Assembly (NCBI GenBank): GCA_020137815.1
Contig: CM035358.1
Coordinates: forward strand, 3,480,792-3,544,791
Direction: 5' to 3'
Length of the DNA stretch: 64,000 bases
From: Hormiphora californensis
Taxonomy: Eukaryota > Ctenophora > Tentaculata > Cydippida > Pleurobrachiidae
The position numbers and the translations under genes were made by a program. This document shows, in pieces, positions 1 through 47,346 of this stretch. Each line of letters opens with the position of its first letter. The stretch's first letter is position 1. The notes below the pieces were generated by a model. The model saw only the letters and a list, made by a program, of their open reading frames with translations, ran no database searches and was not told the DNA's origin.

Positions 1-277
1 TAATTCCAGCACCTACCCCCACTAATGCGAGGACGCTACACAATCTAGTGCCCTTGATTTTTTCTCTACTCGTCTCCTAAGATGGTTTTTGGGTTTTCGT
101 GCCAGGCTAGAAATACATGTATTTACATGTGTTTACTTCTTGCGCGCTCAGCACGTGTGCGCACTTCCGATTATCGTGTACTTTTTTTTGGTGATACTAG
201 ACACCTATCCGGACCTATTGGTGAAGAAATTAGCTTGTTAAAAATTTTGCTGAAAAAATATACTAAAATTCCCTAAC
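1..277 (+). repeat. Fragment of CACGG long-hairpin element
   Basis: This stretch matches, in the same orientation, the right arm of the large inverted-repeat element at 36456-39807 (from about 38805 on), and in reverse complement its left arm (37658-37927). The match stops near 277, where unrelated sequence begins. It is therefore a partial copy cut by the window edge. The apparent short reading frame here recurs in the other copies only because the DNA is repeated; it has no recognisable protein features. Confidence 0.85.
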
Positions 278-362
278 TATTATGATACACCAGCGACCTC
301 GTAAGCAAACGAAAACTAGCTGGTTGTTTAATTATTTGTCAATGTCATGAAACAATATGTAC

Positions 363-1551
363 CTGGTTTGAGGCCCGTTCACATGTTGCAGAGATTTGCT
401 CGTTGGTGTCCTGTAGTTCCCTAACCTGACTAAAGACCTGCTCCATCAACTCACCGCTCTCAACTCGCTCCTCAATCAATCTATCCAAGTTGGTACTCTG
501 CTTTTGCAGAAGTGCTTTCTGTGACTCTACCCTGGGGAATAAGTGGGGAGATTGAAAATGGGGGATTGAAATTCAGTTGGAGAAATAGGAAAGTAAGAGA
601 GAGGGTATTATTGTCAGTATATCGTCAATAAGTTTATGTAAAACAATGAACATATGTTTTATGTTTACATGTCGAGAAAACATGAGTATACCTTTCTTTT
701 AGGGATTGAATTTCATCAGCTTGATCTGAAACCACCTTATCCAATCGTTTCTTCTCATTCCTCAACTTCCCATCCTGTACAGGGTTTGAAGTGTCCCTAA
801 AACTCGGCTGCAGTCCCTTCAACAATTCCAAGCTCCGATAAAGAAACAACACAGTTTCCATTACAGCTGGACAATCTTTGTTCACGGTACCCTGCTCAGG
901 ACTGGCCACTCCCGATCTCTCACAAAGGGCAGGTAACCACATTCCCAACTGCTCCTTCATAAATAATGTCATCTCGGTGATATCAAAAATAAGCTCCTCA
1001 GATCGTTTCAACTCTTGCTGAACTTTTGACACTTTCTCTGATAGAAGATCGTGCATTTCTACCAACCTTTCCTCAGAGGCATCTTTAGATTTCAGATCTG
1101 TTAGGGTGTGCGTGAATTTTCTGTAAACTTTCTCCAGGGCAGCCTCCCTTGTTGCTCGATCATCCAACAACGCTGCAATTTCATCCCCTAACTCCCGCTT
1201 CTCAAGTTTCAAAGTTCCAAGCACCTCCGACAAGTTCTCAACTTTTCCCTCCAGCTCAGCTATCCTTTCATTTTGAAGATCCCTCTGTCTGATTAGTTGC
1301 TCGTTCTCTACTTGTAATCGTAAATTACAGTCCACTAACAGCTCTCGCTTCTCTTCTCCCGGGGGTGGCGCTGAGTTACAGTAAACTTTTAGTCGATCAA
1401 TCTCTGCTTCCAACTCCGAAACATGATTTGCATTTTCAGAGCGTTGTGAGAGATAACTGTTCGAGAGTTGTTCTGATCTGATACGTTGTGTAGGGTGTTC
1501 CCCTGAAACTGGGTGGGCACCATTGTTTCTATGGAGCATGTACATTATCTG
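363..1551 (-). CDS. Coiled-coil protein, partial, at least two exons
   Basis: Two exons are visible on the minus strand: 1551-692 and 531-363, joined in phase (AAAG|gt to cag|GG). A Met lies at 1545, just after a possible acceptor (ctcccag|ATAATG), so the exon may be internal or hold the start. The product is highly charged and heptad-rich with long runs of E, K, L and Q (LEAEIDRLK, LRLQVENEQLIRQRD, LERRVESQKALLQ-like), typical of a long coiled coil. One less charged patch (TLFMKEQLGMWLPALCE) interrupts it. The last visible exon ends at a donor at 362, so the gene continues beyond the window. I do not recognise the family; centrosomal or cytoskeletal coiled-coil proteins look like this, but that is a guess. 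Confidence 0.7.
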
Positions 1552-2309
1552 GGAGAGAAATAATAGTTACACTACCGAAATCCGAATAGCAGAATGAAAC
1601 ATTTTAATTTTACCGTGTGGCGTGCCATACACGAAACTGCGTATGGCCCGTAAAAAGTTCAAAGGCTCATAAGAGGCGGCAGGTTACACACAGTGTGAGA
1701 CTCTTCACAGCATGAAATGACAGCAGCCCATAGCAGGAGATTCGTCACGTGTGATCTTCATGCGTGTCGCGTGATACTGTGAACCACCCAGAGATGAGAG
1801 CAGGAGACTCAGTAGTCACCAGTAGCAGATAACTGATAACAAGATTTCAGATAACTAGATTACATGAGATAAACATGTACTTTCATGCTGTGGTGAGTAT
1901 CCTATCATGGGTCACCTGTCATCTGCGTGTCACCTGCCTTCTCCTGCGTGTCTCCGAACTGTTTAAAAGGACGCAAATAGGTATCTAGGCTTGGGAAAAA
2001 CATTAAGGCCTTGGTAGCAATAGCGTGAATCACAGAGTTGGATAGTTTAAAGCTTAGTAGCTTACATTTTAAAGGGAAAAAGTTTTTAAAAGTTTAGAAA
2101 AGTTTAAAAATTTTAAAAATTTGAAACCTGTTTCATTTTTTTTTGGAGCTTCAATAAAATAAAGCGCGCGCGCAGCTGCGCGGAAATTTTTTGTTTTGCG
2201 CGTTACAAGAAACGCCGCGCGACGCGATTTCAACGATTTGAACGTTTTTTCATTTTTTGCCCGAAAATCGAAAAAACCTCCAAAAGTTGAAAAGCGTTCA
2301 AAAGGGGCG

Positions 2310-2545
2310 CCTTTAAAGTCGGATTTTTTGAAACTGTCACCCCCCTGGGTATTTTCAAATTTCGTAAATGACCATAAATCCGGTTCCTGACGAGATAGAG
2401 ACTTGAAATTTGGAGGTTACGAAGATCTTGCTAAGTTCTTCCGAACCTCCAAATTTCAAGTCTCTATCTTATCAGGAACCGGAGATATGGCAAATTTTGT
2501 TATTTCAGGGGGTGACAGTTTCAAAAAATCCGACTTTACGACTTA
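2310..2545. repeat. Inverted repeat with GTCGGATTTTTTGAA ends
   Basis: The left end (TTAAAGTCGGATTTTTTGAA then ctgtcacccc) is repeated as its reverse complement at 2511-2545. Inner arms (GAGATAGAGACTTGAAATTT and its complement) also pair. The same terminal motif flanks the hairpin at 46735-46940, so the two belong to one family of non-coding foldback elements. Confidence 0.75.
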
Positions 2546-2760
2546 CGATCTGGGTGTTTGGTGGCCTGTTTAAAGTCCATTTTTTTCAACTGTTCACCCA
2601 AAAACTGAAATTTAAAACTTTTGAGTATACAGGTGCACGCTGCCAAAAAATTTGATTCACTAAAATGGCTCTAACTGCCAATCCACTCAACCGTTTTGGC
2701 TAATTCAAAGTTTATCTGGTAGGAAATTAATGTCAAGGCCTAACCCCAACGGCCAACGCA

Positions 2761-2810
2761 AACCTAAACCCTAACCCTAACCCTACTTTAGCCCTAACCC
2801 TGAAAAACCG
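2761..2810. repeat. Short interstitial telomere-like run
   Basis: Several near-tandem CCCTAA units occur here (cctaaaccctaaccctaacc and a further ccctaaccct). This matches the animal telomere hexamer TTAGGG on the other strand. It is short and degenerate, so it could be a relic of a repair event or chance. Confidence 0.5.
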
Positions 2811-3229
2811 TTTGTCAGCACTCACGAAACACCCAGATTTTTCATTTTAACGCTGGCCATCCCTATCGGGGGCCAGCAGAGTTTGCCAAATCCAAAAGCG
2901 AAAAAACCTCCAAAAGCGAAAAAAACAAGTTGTTTATTTCTATTCTGTTTTCTCGATTGTCAAGGCATCAAGCCTAATATCAGAATGTAAACGTCTTTTA
3001 TACGCTCCTCTATTTCCAATAACGTATCAATGTCTGATAGATTTATGGTAGGTGAAGAGTAGAAATGAACCCGTATGGATGAGAGACGTGAATCCAATGG
3101 CCATCAAGCTTCTCTAATCGAGTAAGGACTAACAATGCAAAGGCCCAAAAGCAGGATATAAATTATAATTGTATGTATTGTAATCATAATCATAACCACT
3201 TCCCCTTTTATCTTACACTTTCTGTGTAG

Positions 3230-14287
<11,058 letters not shown>

Positions 14288-14759
14288 TTATTCAGACTTT
14301 GATTTGATTTGTGTGTATGTGACTATATTTTGTGCTAGAATGGAGCCGCTATAATTGCATATTTGGTGACTCTCTATGACCATTTATTTCTCATACAGTC
14401 GGACCCCGATTTTACCGGGCAAACTCCTTTCCCCCGAGCATCCCGGTAAATCGGGGTCCGACTGTACTGCCCCAGAATACTTTTGATCACCAGTCAAAAC
14501 AGAGTGGCGCAATATGTTTTTTTCAGCATTTTGTTTTTTGAGATCTTTTTTTTTCTACCAGTAAAACCCAGGTGTTTTGAAAACTATCTTTCCAGCAAAA
14601 ATCAAATATAACCTCCCCGTCCATTGTTCATCGTCTCTCATCTCACTTAAAAACATCATGAACAAATCGAATCCTAACTGATCTATGTGATAGAATGTCG
14701 TTCTTTCTAGGCAGCGGTTTTAAAGTGCTTCTGAGTGGAAAATGAGAGCTCTCTCACTC

Positions 14760-14790
<31 letters not shown>

Positions 14791-15040
14791 CTCTCTCTGT
14801 CTCTCTCCCTCTTTCTCTCTCCTAAAAAATAAAGAGCTCTCAACCGGGAAAACAACAGTCCCACCTACGTCCTACACAGCTGTTTCCAGATCCGATTTTA
14901 GTTGAACGTTTCAAGTTCAATCCAGACCCACATGACACCTCCTGTCCAGACCACCATTCAATGCTTCCCACGTCACAGCTTTCACACGGTGCTAAAACAA
15001 TCACGGAATTGAACAAAAGTGCTAATAGAGTCAAATAGAG
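14288..15040. other. Intergenic: 3' flank of kinase gene and MITE
   Basis: No gene is seen. The stretch contains the 69-bp pogo-like MITE (14396-14464), T-rich sequence and a CT-rich microsatellite at 14750-14822. A short minus-strand open frame from 14840 to 15196 overlaps the thioredoxin-like gene and lacks support. Confidence 0.6.
14396..14464. mobile_element. pogo/Tigger-like MITE, 69 bp
   Basis: Perfect ends CAGTCGGACCCCGATTT and its complement are flanked by TA on each side (14394-14395 and 14465-14466). The CAGT...ACC ends with TA duplication fit the pogo/Tigger branch of Tc1/mariner. Related copies are at 50535-50680 and, degraded, at 52305-52365. Confidence 0.8.
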
Positions 15041-15048
15041 TATAAAAG
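15041..15048 (+). promoter_or_regulatory. TATA box of thioredoxin-like gene
   Basis: TATAAAAG lies 48 bp before the ATG at 15089. The expected start site near 15070 leaves a very short leader. A similarly placed TATA box precedes the cathepsin gene, the other short secreted-protein gene with a clear promoter here. Confidence 0.7.
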
Positions 15049-15088
15049 AGTGCCAGTTTTGGGTTGATCCCCACACCATATCATAATC

Positions 15089-16229
15089 ATGAAGGTTTTT
15101 ATTGTTCTCGCTCTGTGCGCAGTCGCCTCTGCTGCCGATGTCAGGTCTCTCCTTGACACCACCTTCACTGACGTCAGTGGACGAAGGTAAATACAAAGTA
15201 CCCCACTTTTGTCTGGTGCAGGTACTGTTTCGATCTTCATGACGTCATGACACTCAGAATCACAAATCTCCCTAATAATTCCCTAATAATTCCCTAATCC
15301 GATCTGAGTCTCAGATCGGATTAGGGAGAGATTTGTCATGGCCTTGGCGACATCAAAACTACGGAAACCACCCTTATACCTTAACCCCCCATCACCCCTA
15401 CTTCCCCCAGTTACACTCTGGATGACTTCAAGGGCAAGTACCTCGCTCTCTACCACTCTGCCAGCTGGTGTGGTCCCTGCAGGAGATTCACCCCCAACCT
15501 AATCACCGCCTACAAGGCCCTCCTCGGACGAAACTTCCAGGTACGGGGTATATTGATACCTTGGTAACGAAATTACCCCTCCCTTGCCAACGCAAGAGAT
15601 CTCTGAAATTTCAGTTTTGAGACATCTCGATCCTGCTATGCGGGCCGGGAACAGACCTCGTTTTGAGTCCCTGTATCTCCTCTCCCTTTCCGAGAAATAG
15701 TTGTTCTCACCCTTCCCTTCCCTACAATAATATCCCCTCTCTCTCTCCAGGTTATCTGGATCTCCAAGGATAGGAACTCCAGGGACTCTGATGCCTTCTT
15801 CAAGAAGATGCCCTGGGTCAGGATGAGTTTCAGTGACGGACGAGGACACCGAGGAAACGAGCTCTTCAAACTCACCAACCAGAGGTAATTACACAATGCA
15901 CAAGTATTTGTAGGATTTAACATACCAGCTGCCAGCTCGGTATAAGATCAATACAACTCACCCTCTAATTGCACCTCTCATTGTTGAGAAAAAGGGTGGT
16001 AGACAAATGGTGGTGAACCACCATGAACTCCACTTCCTACACTGTCTCACCCCCTTCCCATCCCTGTTCCAAATCTACATCTCTCAACAACTTCCCACCC
16101 TAACCTCCACCTCTCTCCAGGTACATTCCTGCCGTCACCATTGTTGACCCCAACTTCCGAGTTATCAACGACCAGGCCCGATCTGATATCGAGAGGTCCG
16201 GACACCGAGGATTCCCCTGGAGGGGATAA
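15089..16229 (+). CDS. Secreted thioredoxin/nucleoredoxin-like protein
   Basis: Four exons, all in phase: 15089-15186, 15411-15540, 15751-15884, 16121-16229 (TAA). The 156-residue product starts with a clean signal peptide (MKVFIVLALCAVASA). It then has a thioredoxin fold of the tryparedoxin/nucleoredoxin type: active site ASWCGPCRRFTP, then VIWISKDRNS and the cis-proline region YIPAVTIVD. The expected role is disulfide reduction or exchange, here in the secretory pathway or outside the cell; nucleoredoxins are normally cytosolic, so the signal peptide is notable. There is no ER-retention signal at the C-terminus (it ends GFPWRG). Intron 2 holds a half copy of a small hairpin repeat (15560-15600). 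Confidence 0.88.
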
Positions 16230-16918
16230 ATCAAACAACTCAATATATAATTGTGTACTATTGAATGTGTTTGACACAAATATAACGTCTTTTCAGTAGT
16301 GTGGGAAAAGTGGGAAAATGAATATTTTCATTTCATTTCCACAGGCCAAACGCATACTGATCGTGATGAACATCATCAGATGAAGTGTGCTCATGGTTTT
16401 GATCATCATCATCTGCCAAAAACTGCAGTGTGCGGACCATTTTGATGGATGGTCATCATCATGTAAGAGCCGGCCCTGGAGCTAGGCTTTAGAATTCAGT
16501 GTATGTATTCAAGATTTAATGCCGGGTCCCTGGTCCCACATTCCCACAGCCATATTTCATGATCATGCAACAACGTACATTTTTTTTCAGTCCTAATTTC
16601 AAACGGAAAAGTTTCAAATTCAAACATTCAAGTCCACTTACCAACTAGTTCGAGACTGTCCCGTGTCACCCAACTGATTGTGTCACAACTTGGATATCTG
16701 GAAAGGAGAAAGTATGTTAGATGGGTAGAAGTAAGGAGGTTTAGAATTTAGATATTAATATTATGAAGTTTTCACTAAATAAATACAATGTATTGCATTT
16801 GGCCCTGCTTTCCTTGCAAAGGGCAAAATAAAACTAACCATTTCGGTTTAAAATTTCAGTCCAAATGGGGATAATCATCTGAATAAGAGGTGCCTTTTTA
16901 TTCCGAGATCCTGGAGAT
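16230..16918. other. Intergenic, no gene seen
   Basis: AT-rich sequence between the thioredoxin-like gene and the first 109-bp MITE. A patch rich in ATCATC/GATGAT (16365-16460) could fold on itself. The stretch 17028-17651, up to the 3' end of the demethylase gene, also shows no coding signal. Confidence 0.5.
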
Positions 16919-17027
16919 CAGGAACCGACCGAATCCGGAAATACTGGTCCCTGATTGGCTGATAACCAGTCACGTGACCTAAATAACGAGTTCTGATTGG
17001 TTGTTTACTTGTTTCGGTCGGTTCCTG
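16919..17027. mobile_element. 109-bp hAT-like MITE, copy 1
   Basis: The ends CAGGAACCGACCGAA and TTCGGTCGGTTCCTG are inverted repeats. Flanking 8-mers ctggagat and cttgagat match at 7 of 8 positions, a target duplication of hAT size. The interior holds two inverted CCAAT boxes (GATTGG) and CACGTGAC. Confidence 0.9.
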
Positions 17028-17651
17028 CTTGAGATGTATCCTCGTCTTCCAAACCACTCTTCCTGAAACATGATTAGAGCTGAAAAATATATCTAGAAAT
17101 CTATTACACAGAATTATCCATTCTTCACTCAAAGGAACGAGGCTTTTGGGGCACAATTTTAGTTACTAGGGGATCTTAGTCTTTCAGACTTGAGGTTAAA
17201 ATTTACATAAACTTAAAGTTTAGAAGTTGACCAGATGTGGCCGCATTGTCGTTTTGGGAATGAAAACAGGGTCTGGGACCGCCAGGAAAGCAAAAAGTGA
17301 TACTGATACATTTCATACTTTCCCTCCCATGAATTTGAAACTAAACCTCGTTCCTCTTACACTGAAAACTGGCCAAATTCACAAGGTATGATATTCATAT
17401 TCATAATATGGGCTAACGAACAAATATATACGTAGTTGGACAAAATAACAGCTCACACACTGTTGCTATGTAAACCAGTAAACAAACAAATCAGAATCAA
17501 AAACGTATTAGTTCAGCTCACTGCAGGCCATATAACACTCGCTTCAAAATTTTGTTGCGTATCAAAATTTTTATGCTGTGCTAGTTACTCGTAAAAAATA
17601 TGAAAATAAAACAGTTAAAAAATGATCGTGATGTTTAAAAGGGGCCTACTA

Positions 17652-42043
<24,392 letters not shown>

Positions 42044-42327
42044 CTCTTTCTTCTGTCACCTGACCACTTCAACCATTGCTCAGGGTGCCATATGATCTGT
42101 ACTAGAGTTATGTTAATTTGGAGTTTTGCAGAACTGGAATTCTGGGGATTGTAACATTTGTAATTTCAAGTAAAATAAAAAGTGGAACAAAATGGAACTG
42201 TAATTTTATCATTGTCAAAATTCACGGATTCAATTGTTAAAACCTCATTTACATTTTACATAACACGAAAAAACAAAACATACCAACATTCAACTAGATA
42301 CCCTAACAAAACCCTATTAAAAGTGTT
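42044..42327. other. Short intergenic gap
   Basis: AT-rich DNA between the 3' end of the transporter gene and the start of the demethylase gene, both on the minus strand. The demethylase promoter must lie here or overlap the transporter 3' end. No TATA box is evident. Confidence 0.4.
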
Positions 42328-44084
42328 CTAAACATCATACACCTCACTTTTCCTCTTATTCAGGCCCAAAGATTCCACCAGTGGTTTATTAAGAGTCTCA
42401 TGAGTGAGGGATCGAGCCACTAAACACGACACCGCAGTAGCACATCCCGCTGCAAATATAAACAAACTAGGAGCATGTCTCACCAAATATTCCACAAGGA
42501 AGGCCGATATAAACCCACCAGTACTGTCTGCAGTCCACAGGATACCAATTGAGACACCTCTCAGGGTGGTGGGGAAGAACTCCGAGGTGTAGAGGACAAG
42601 TACAGATCGGGAGGCAGCGATGGTGTTTAGAGCGACCCCTATGGTGAAGGAGAAGAGAGCTGAACCACCTGTTACCTGACTGGATATGATCATGAAGATA
42701 GAGGAGATGAAGAGACCAGTGGAGAGACTGTAGATCCGACCCCGGGATTGACTGAGGCACAGAATGGCAGGATGGATTATGAGGTCGGGGAGAAATGTAA
42801 AGACCATCCGACGGTAACTCGATTTGGACATCAGCACACAATCATCACCATCACCTTGGTTACCATGGTTACCATGGTGGTGATGGTGTTTATCACCCAT
42901 TAGGTAGGGTATTGAGCAGTGAACGGCACCCACAAACAACCCCTTCATAGCGAGTATAAACATCAACCTGAGGGTCACGCTCCGAAGGTGCGGCCGGAAC
43001 AGATCTCCATACGTACCCGGGGTTTCCTCCACCTTCCTCTCCTGACGGAGTGAGAAATCAGTTGGAATGTCCTTGGAATTCAACTGGAATAACCTTCTTA
43101 GAACTACCTCTGCTTCATCCAACCTCCCTTTGACACAGAGGAATCTTGGCGAGTTGCCAAGATTGTAAAACAACACAAACTCCGCCAAGATGGGAACCAC
43201 AACAAACATCTGAACCGTTCTCCAACCGTGATCTTCGTAGAATTGTCCTATAAAGGCGCCCGTGCTGGCACCTAGACACCCAGCCAGACCGAAGAAGACC
43301 TTGACCAGAAAGCGCCGGTTGGTTGGAGTTACTTCCAGGGCGAAGGAGTGGGCAGAGGGCATAACGAGGCCGAATGCCATCTTGGTAATTCCATGACAGA
43401 TTGTATATGGGAGGAAGGAGGTGATGTGAAGGGTGGTGAGTAGCATCACCGCTTGGAACAACAACCCTGGGAAGGGGGGGGGGGTGTGAAATGTGAATAA
43501 ATTTAATTGTTCAGTACAGCTGCCGTGTAAAAAACATTAAAAAATATCATAATCACAATACTCACTGTATCATGATATCATCTCAATGTCCATCTCTTAC
43601 CGTAAAGGATGGAGCGTCTCCTGCCCATTCTGTCACCCATTTTACCACCAAGTAGGCCACCCAGACAGAATGATAGCTTCGTTACGAACAAGTATAATGA
43701 TGCCTCCAGGCTATCCAACCTGAGATATAGTGCTACTAGATAGTGCTACTAGATCAGAATGCTTGGATATGAATAAGATGAGGATGTGATTATCATGTTC
43801 ATGATAGACACACCGGACACCCTCATCTCATCTCCTCGATAAGTCCAAATAAAATAGGCACTGTACCTTGGCCGCGTTAATAAGGAAGAAATATTAATAC
43901 ATTATCTCATTTGAAATCATAAACTCACAAACCTGAAATCACATTTTATAAGAGGCAGTAGTATTCCATCGCTAACTAGACATAACAGTTCCAGATAAAA
44001 TATTGTGCTACTGGCTGCTATGTAGAGAAACTGTGCAGGACCAAACCCCGCTGCCTCAACCGCACTATCCACACTGTACTTCAT
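42328..44084 (-). CDS. MFS transporter, SV2/SVOP or SLC22-like
   Basis: Exons 44084-43933, 43719-43601 and 43466-42328, in phase, about 470 residues. The N-terminus (VDSAVEAAGFGPAQFLYI) resembles the SVOP/SV2 and SLC22 families. The motif GDRMGRRRS between the second and third membrane segments is MFS motif A. Around 12 hydrophobic segments are readable (for example KMAFGLVMPSAHSFALEV, VKVFFGLAGCLGASTGAFI, YTSEFFPTTLRGVSIGILW). TSEFFPTTLRG is the matching motif in the second half. A cytoplasmic loop holds a His/Asp/Gly-rich insert (GDKHHHHHGNHGNQGDGDD), possibly metal-sensing. Substrate unknown. The 5' end faces the 3' end of the ALG9 gene at 44391. Confidence 0.88.
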
Positions 44085-44390
44085 TGTTATCGGGTTGATA
44101 TAATATATCGAGCCAGGCAGTTTGAGTTATGATAAGATGTGAGATAACCAGATTTAGTTATTTCTTTGACACTCTCATCCTGTTTATTGTCATGCTGATT
44201 TAGGACCGAAGTTGTCAGGGAGCATGAAATTTGCAAGAAAAATGTTACAAAAAGAAAGACATTTATTTTGCAATAACATTCCCAATGCAAAAGTAGAATC
44301 AATCAAATAAACTTAGTCTAACTTTAAACAAAAACAAAATATAATTTTCCCTCTGAGTTCATCACTTCAAAACATTCGATTTACAGTTCT

Positions 44391-46513
44391 TCATTATCAT
44401 GCTGCTGTTTTGCCTTCGCCCTTTTCTCCTTGTGCTCCTTCTCCAGCTGCTTCAACCGATCTCTCTCTTCTTCCTGTTGCTTGATCAACCTGAGTTGCAA
44501 CATTGAGTTAGCCACTGGGGTGCAATACAACAACATAATGTACAACTCGAGAGATAACTAAGTACTAAGAAGTAAGACTTATCAGGATATATTCTGTCTC
44601 ATACTTTACTTACTTGGTCCGTTTTAGGAGATGATATGATCCAAATTTGACGTTTTTCCTCGAGTATCCAGGCATATAGAATGCCCTGGCGAGCATCTTG
44701 GATTTTGCTGAGTTTAGGAATGGATGGGTCTTGATTGAGGTCCATCCCGCCTTGGTGTTGTATCTAGGTTCTAGTGGTGATTCGACACCCAGATCTAGAT
44801 CTACTAGATAGTCACACTGCCTGTGAGAGGGGACGAGGGTCAGAGACACAAACAACTCCATGATGTTTTGGACCAGGTCCTTGTGCTAAACACGACATAG
44901 TGTCCCAGCAAACGATCAACAGAGTTGTTAGAATTGTTCTCTTTGGAAAAAAAACTGTCTAATACAAATTTCGGAACAATATAACGTACTTGATGTTAAC
45001 ATAAACAGAGGGTTCCTCTTTGTTTCCGTCATTCTGATCTCTCCTGTGAGCGTATGTCCCATTCACGTTCTCATAAAACCTCTGGGGGAGCTGTCCGGTG
45101 AAACTAGACTTTATAAACCTGGCAGTGAGCTCCCTCTGGAACAAAGAAGCTGCTGGGGAAGCGGTACCACTCCTTTCCAAGGCATATCACGGCTCCAGGT
45201 TCCTGGATTTTGTAGACATCTTTGTACAAGATCATGGGCGCCCTGTAGTAGGATTCCAGAGCGGCAATCCGGGCAATGGAGAGACCAATGAAAATAATGA
45301 AAAACCCGGAGATATTCAGAATGCTGGCCTCCTTCATGTGCTTGTAAAAGTACCCGAAACAAAATGCAGTGGATTTCCACACTATATAAAGGACTACCGA
45401 AGCAGCGAGGGATATCAGCGGATAGACAGGAAACAGGAAACGTTCCTCCTTGTGGGGTGCCATGAACATTATCGCAAACCACACGTACATTGGGGCGAGC
45501 AGGTAGCATATCTTGGTCTTTATATCTTTATTGAAATATTGGAAGGCAGCATAGGCAGGTAGCGACACCAGGGCCAACAGGAAGGCAAAGTTGAAGTTCA
45601 GGAACCCGTTGGTGATGTAAAATGACAGAGGTTCTGTACCGTAAAGTTCCGATCCGTGGGGGTTGAAGACGTTGTAAATAAGAATGTTGAGGGGAGTGAT
45701 GGTCAGTTTCCGATAAAGCATTAGATCCACTATAATAACAGGTGAAATGGTGTAAACAAGTGCAACAAGGAAATGCTCGGCAAACTTCCGAAACTGCCCA
45801 TTTTTAACGACAATATCCCAAACAATGGGGATACCCAGAACAGCGACAAAGGGCCACCCGACGATTGCTCCCACTGCGATCCATAACACAGCGGACTGGT
45901 TAGACCCATCCAGCCAGGCGGAGTAGGCAAGAGTTACAGAGTACATAGCGAAACTGCTGGGAAGGAATGCAGTGCTGGATATAAACATGCCCGGGGCGAA
46001 GAGGGAAATGAGCAGCCAGCAATTCCCGATAAAAGAACCAAACTTCCGATAAACTGAAGAGTAGAACTGGTCCTCTGCAACGGCACAAAATGTGGCAAGG
46101 AAGATCCGGATTGCATAGAACACAAAGACCTTCTGTTTTAGAACAAAATATAGGGCCTTAGCAAGGAAGGCATGCATTCCAACATAAAGATAGGAACGCA
46201 GGGCGAACTTAGGGTTGTACTCCCACGTTTGAAATCCTGATTTGAATGCAAGGTAATGGGTCGGCTCCCAAAAATTATACGTCTCATCGCAATCTGTTAT
46301 ATGACTGGCAATGGCAGCATATATCCTGACCAACAACAGTGAGCAGAAGACGAATTCGGTATACGGGACGGGCTTTTGTAGTTCGGCCTTTTTCTCTGCA
46401 GCCTTCAGGGTTTGCTTCTGCTGCAAGGACTGGAGGGTCTTCCTGTCATTTTCGTATTTCATTTTACTCGTTCCATACGATCTGTTCCATCGTTTCTCAA
46501 GCTCGTCTGCCAT
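44391..46513 (-). CDS. ALG9: ALG9 alpha-1,2-mannosyltransferase (one frame break)
   Basis: Exons 46513-45000, 44820-44614 and 44489-44391. GT22-family features: the luminal acidic motif TDCDETYNFWEPTHYL, the HKEERFLFP motif and about ten membrane segments. The C-terminal half matches ALG9 (KEWYRFPSSF, FTGQLPQRF, QCDYLVDLDLG). ALG9 adds mannose to the dolichol-linked N-glycan precursor in the ER lumen. The reading frame breaks in the G-run at 45132-45134: with one G fewer, VPEELTARFIKSSF continues in line with the family; as written, a stop follows soon. The C-terminal exon adds a Lys/Glu/Gln-rich tail (residues LKQLEKEHKEKRAKAKQQ). It is most likely functional with an assembly indel, but this is unproven. 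Confidence 0.9.
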
Positions 46514-46734
46514 TCTTTTACTGTGGCAATCGAAAAATGGTCAATAAGAAATTGGAATTTGGACCAAAATCCAAATAAATAATATTACAACCAAGTTATT
46601 TCTATGTCATACATTAGGTACACACAGGCTGACCCAATCCAACCCACAGGAGTTTGAGAGGCAGAACTTAGAAGGAGAAAAGTCCGAAAAGAAAAGAAAC
46701 TGAATTTTAAAGAAAAGAAAACAAACTTTTGTAA

Positions 46735-46940
46735 AGTCGGATTTTTTGAAGTTGTCACCCCAAAATGACCGCGCATGTGAAATTTATCAATTTTGACGCA
46801 CACACCACACGCGTGTGGTGTGTGCGTCAAAATTGATAAATTTCACATGTTAACGTGTACACGTTAACATGTGATGTGACGCGCAAAAACATTCCGCGCA
46901 CGAAAAGGGGGGTGACAACTTCAAAAAATCCGACAATAAG
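46735..46940. repeat. Inverted repeat with GTCGGATTTTTTGAA ends, copy 2
   Basis: GTCGGATTTTTTGAAGTTGT and its complement bound this hairpin, as at 2310-2545. Inside are a perfect palindrome of about 76 bp centred on ACGCGT (46774-46851) and a second one (GTTAACGTGTACACGTTAAC). It is non-coding and lies upstream of the ALG9 gene. The rest of 46514-47346 shows no gene. Confidence 0.8.
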
Positions 46941-47346
46941 TTTGAAAGTTTTTTTAGAAGTTGAAACTTGAAAATCAGGAACGCGCAATAGGAGAGCGGC
47001 GCGCGCGTGAATATGATTGATAGCGCTGCATTTATTACTCCGCAAGCTTTCCAGGTTTTAGTTTTACGCCGTGTGATACTAAATCCTTAATCACGATCCG
47101 TCCAACTTTTGGTATCGTCGCTAATCACATAATTGCTAGCACTGTATGTTTGTAAGAAAATATCACTGTTTTTCAGCAAAACTCTTGATCATTCTCCTCC
47201 TAAAATTCCTTAAAATGTCCCATGTTTCCAGTTTGGTACCTACCTAAATGTCGAGCACTATCAATAGATTGAAAGTTGATAACAAACTTTTTGAAGCTAG
47301 TTATTATGAACTGATGATGTAGCTCTAGAACGATACATACTCCAAC

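Larger units (their letters stand above)
1552..3229. other. Intergenic stretch with repeats
   Basis: No gene is supported here apart from a possible first exon of the kinase gene (ATG at 3030, donor at 3048, which would be in phase with an acceptor ending at 3233). The stretch includes AT-rich low-complexity DNA near 2070-2130, a GCGC-rich patch at 2165-2225, an inverted repeat (2310-2545) and a short telomere-like run (2761-2810). Confidence 0.5.
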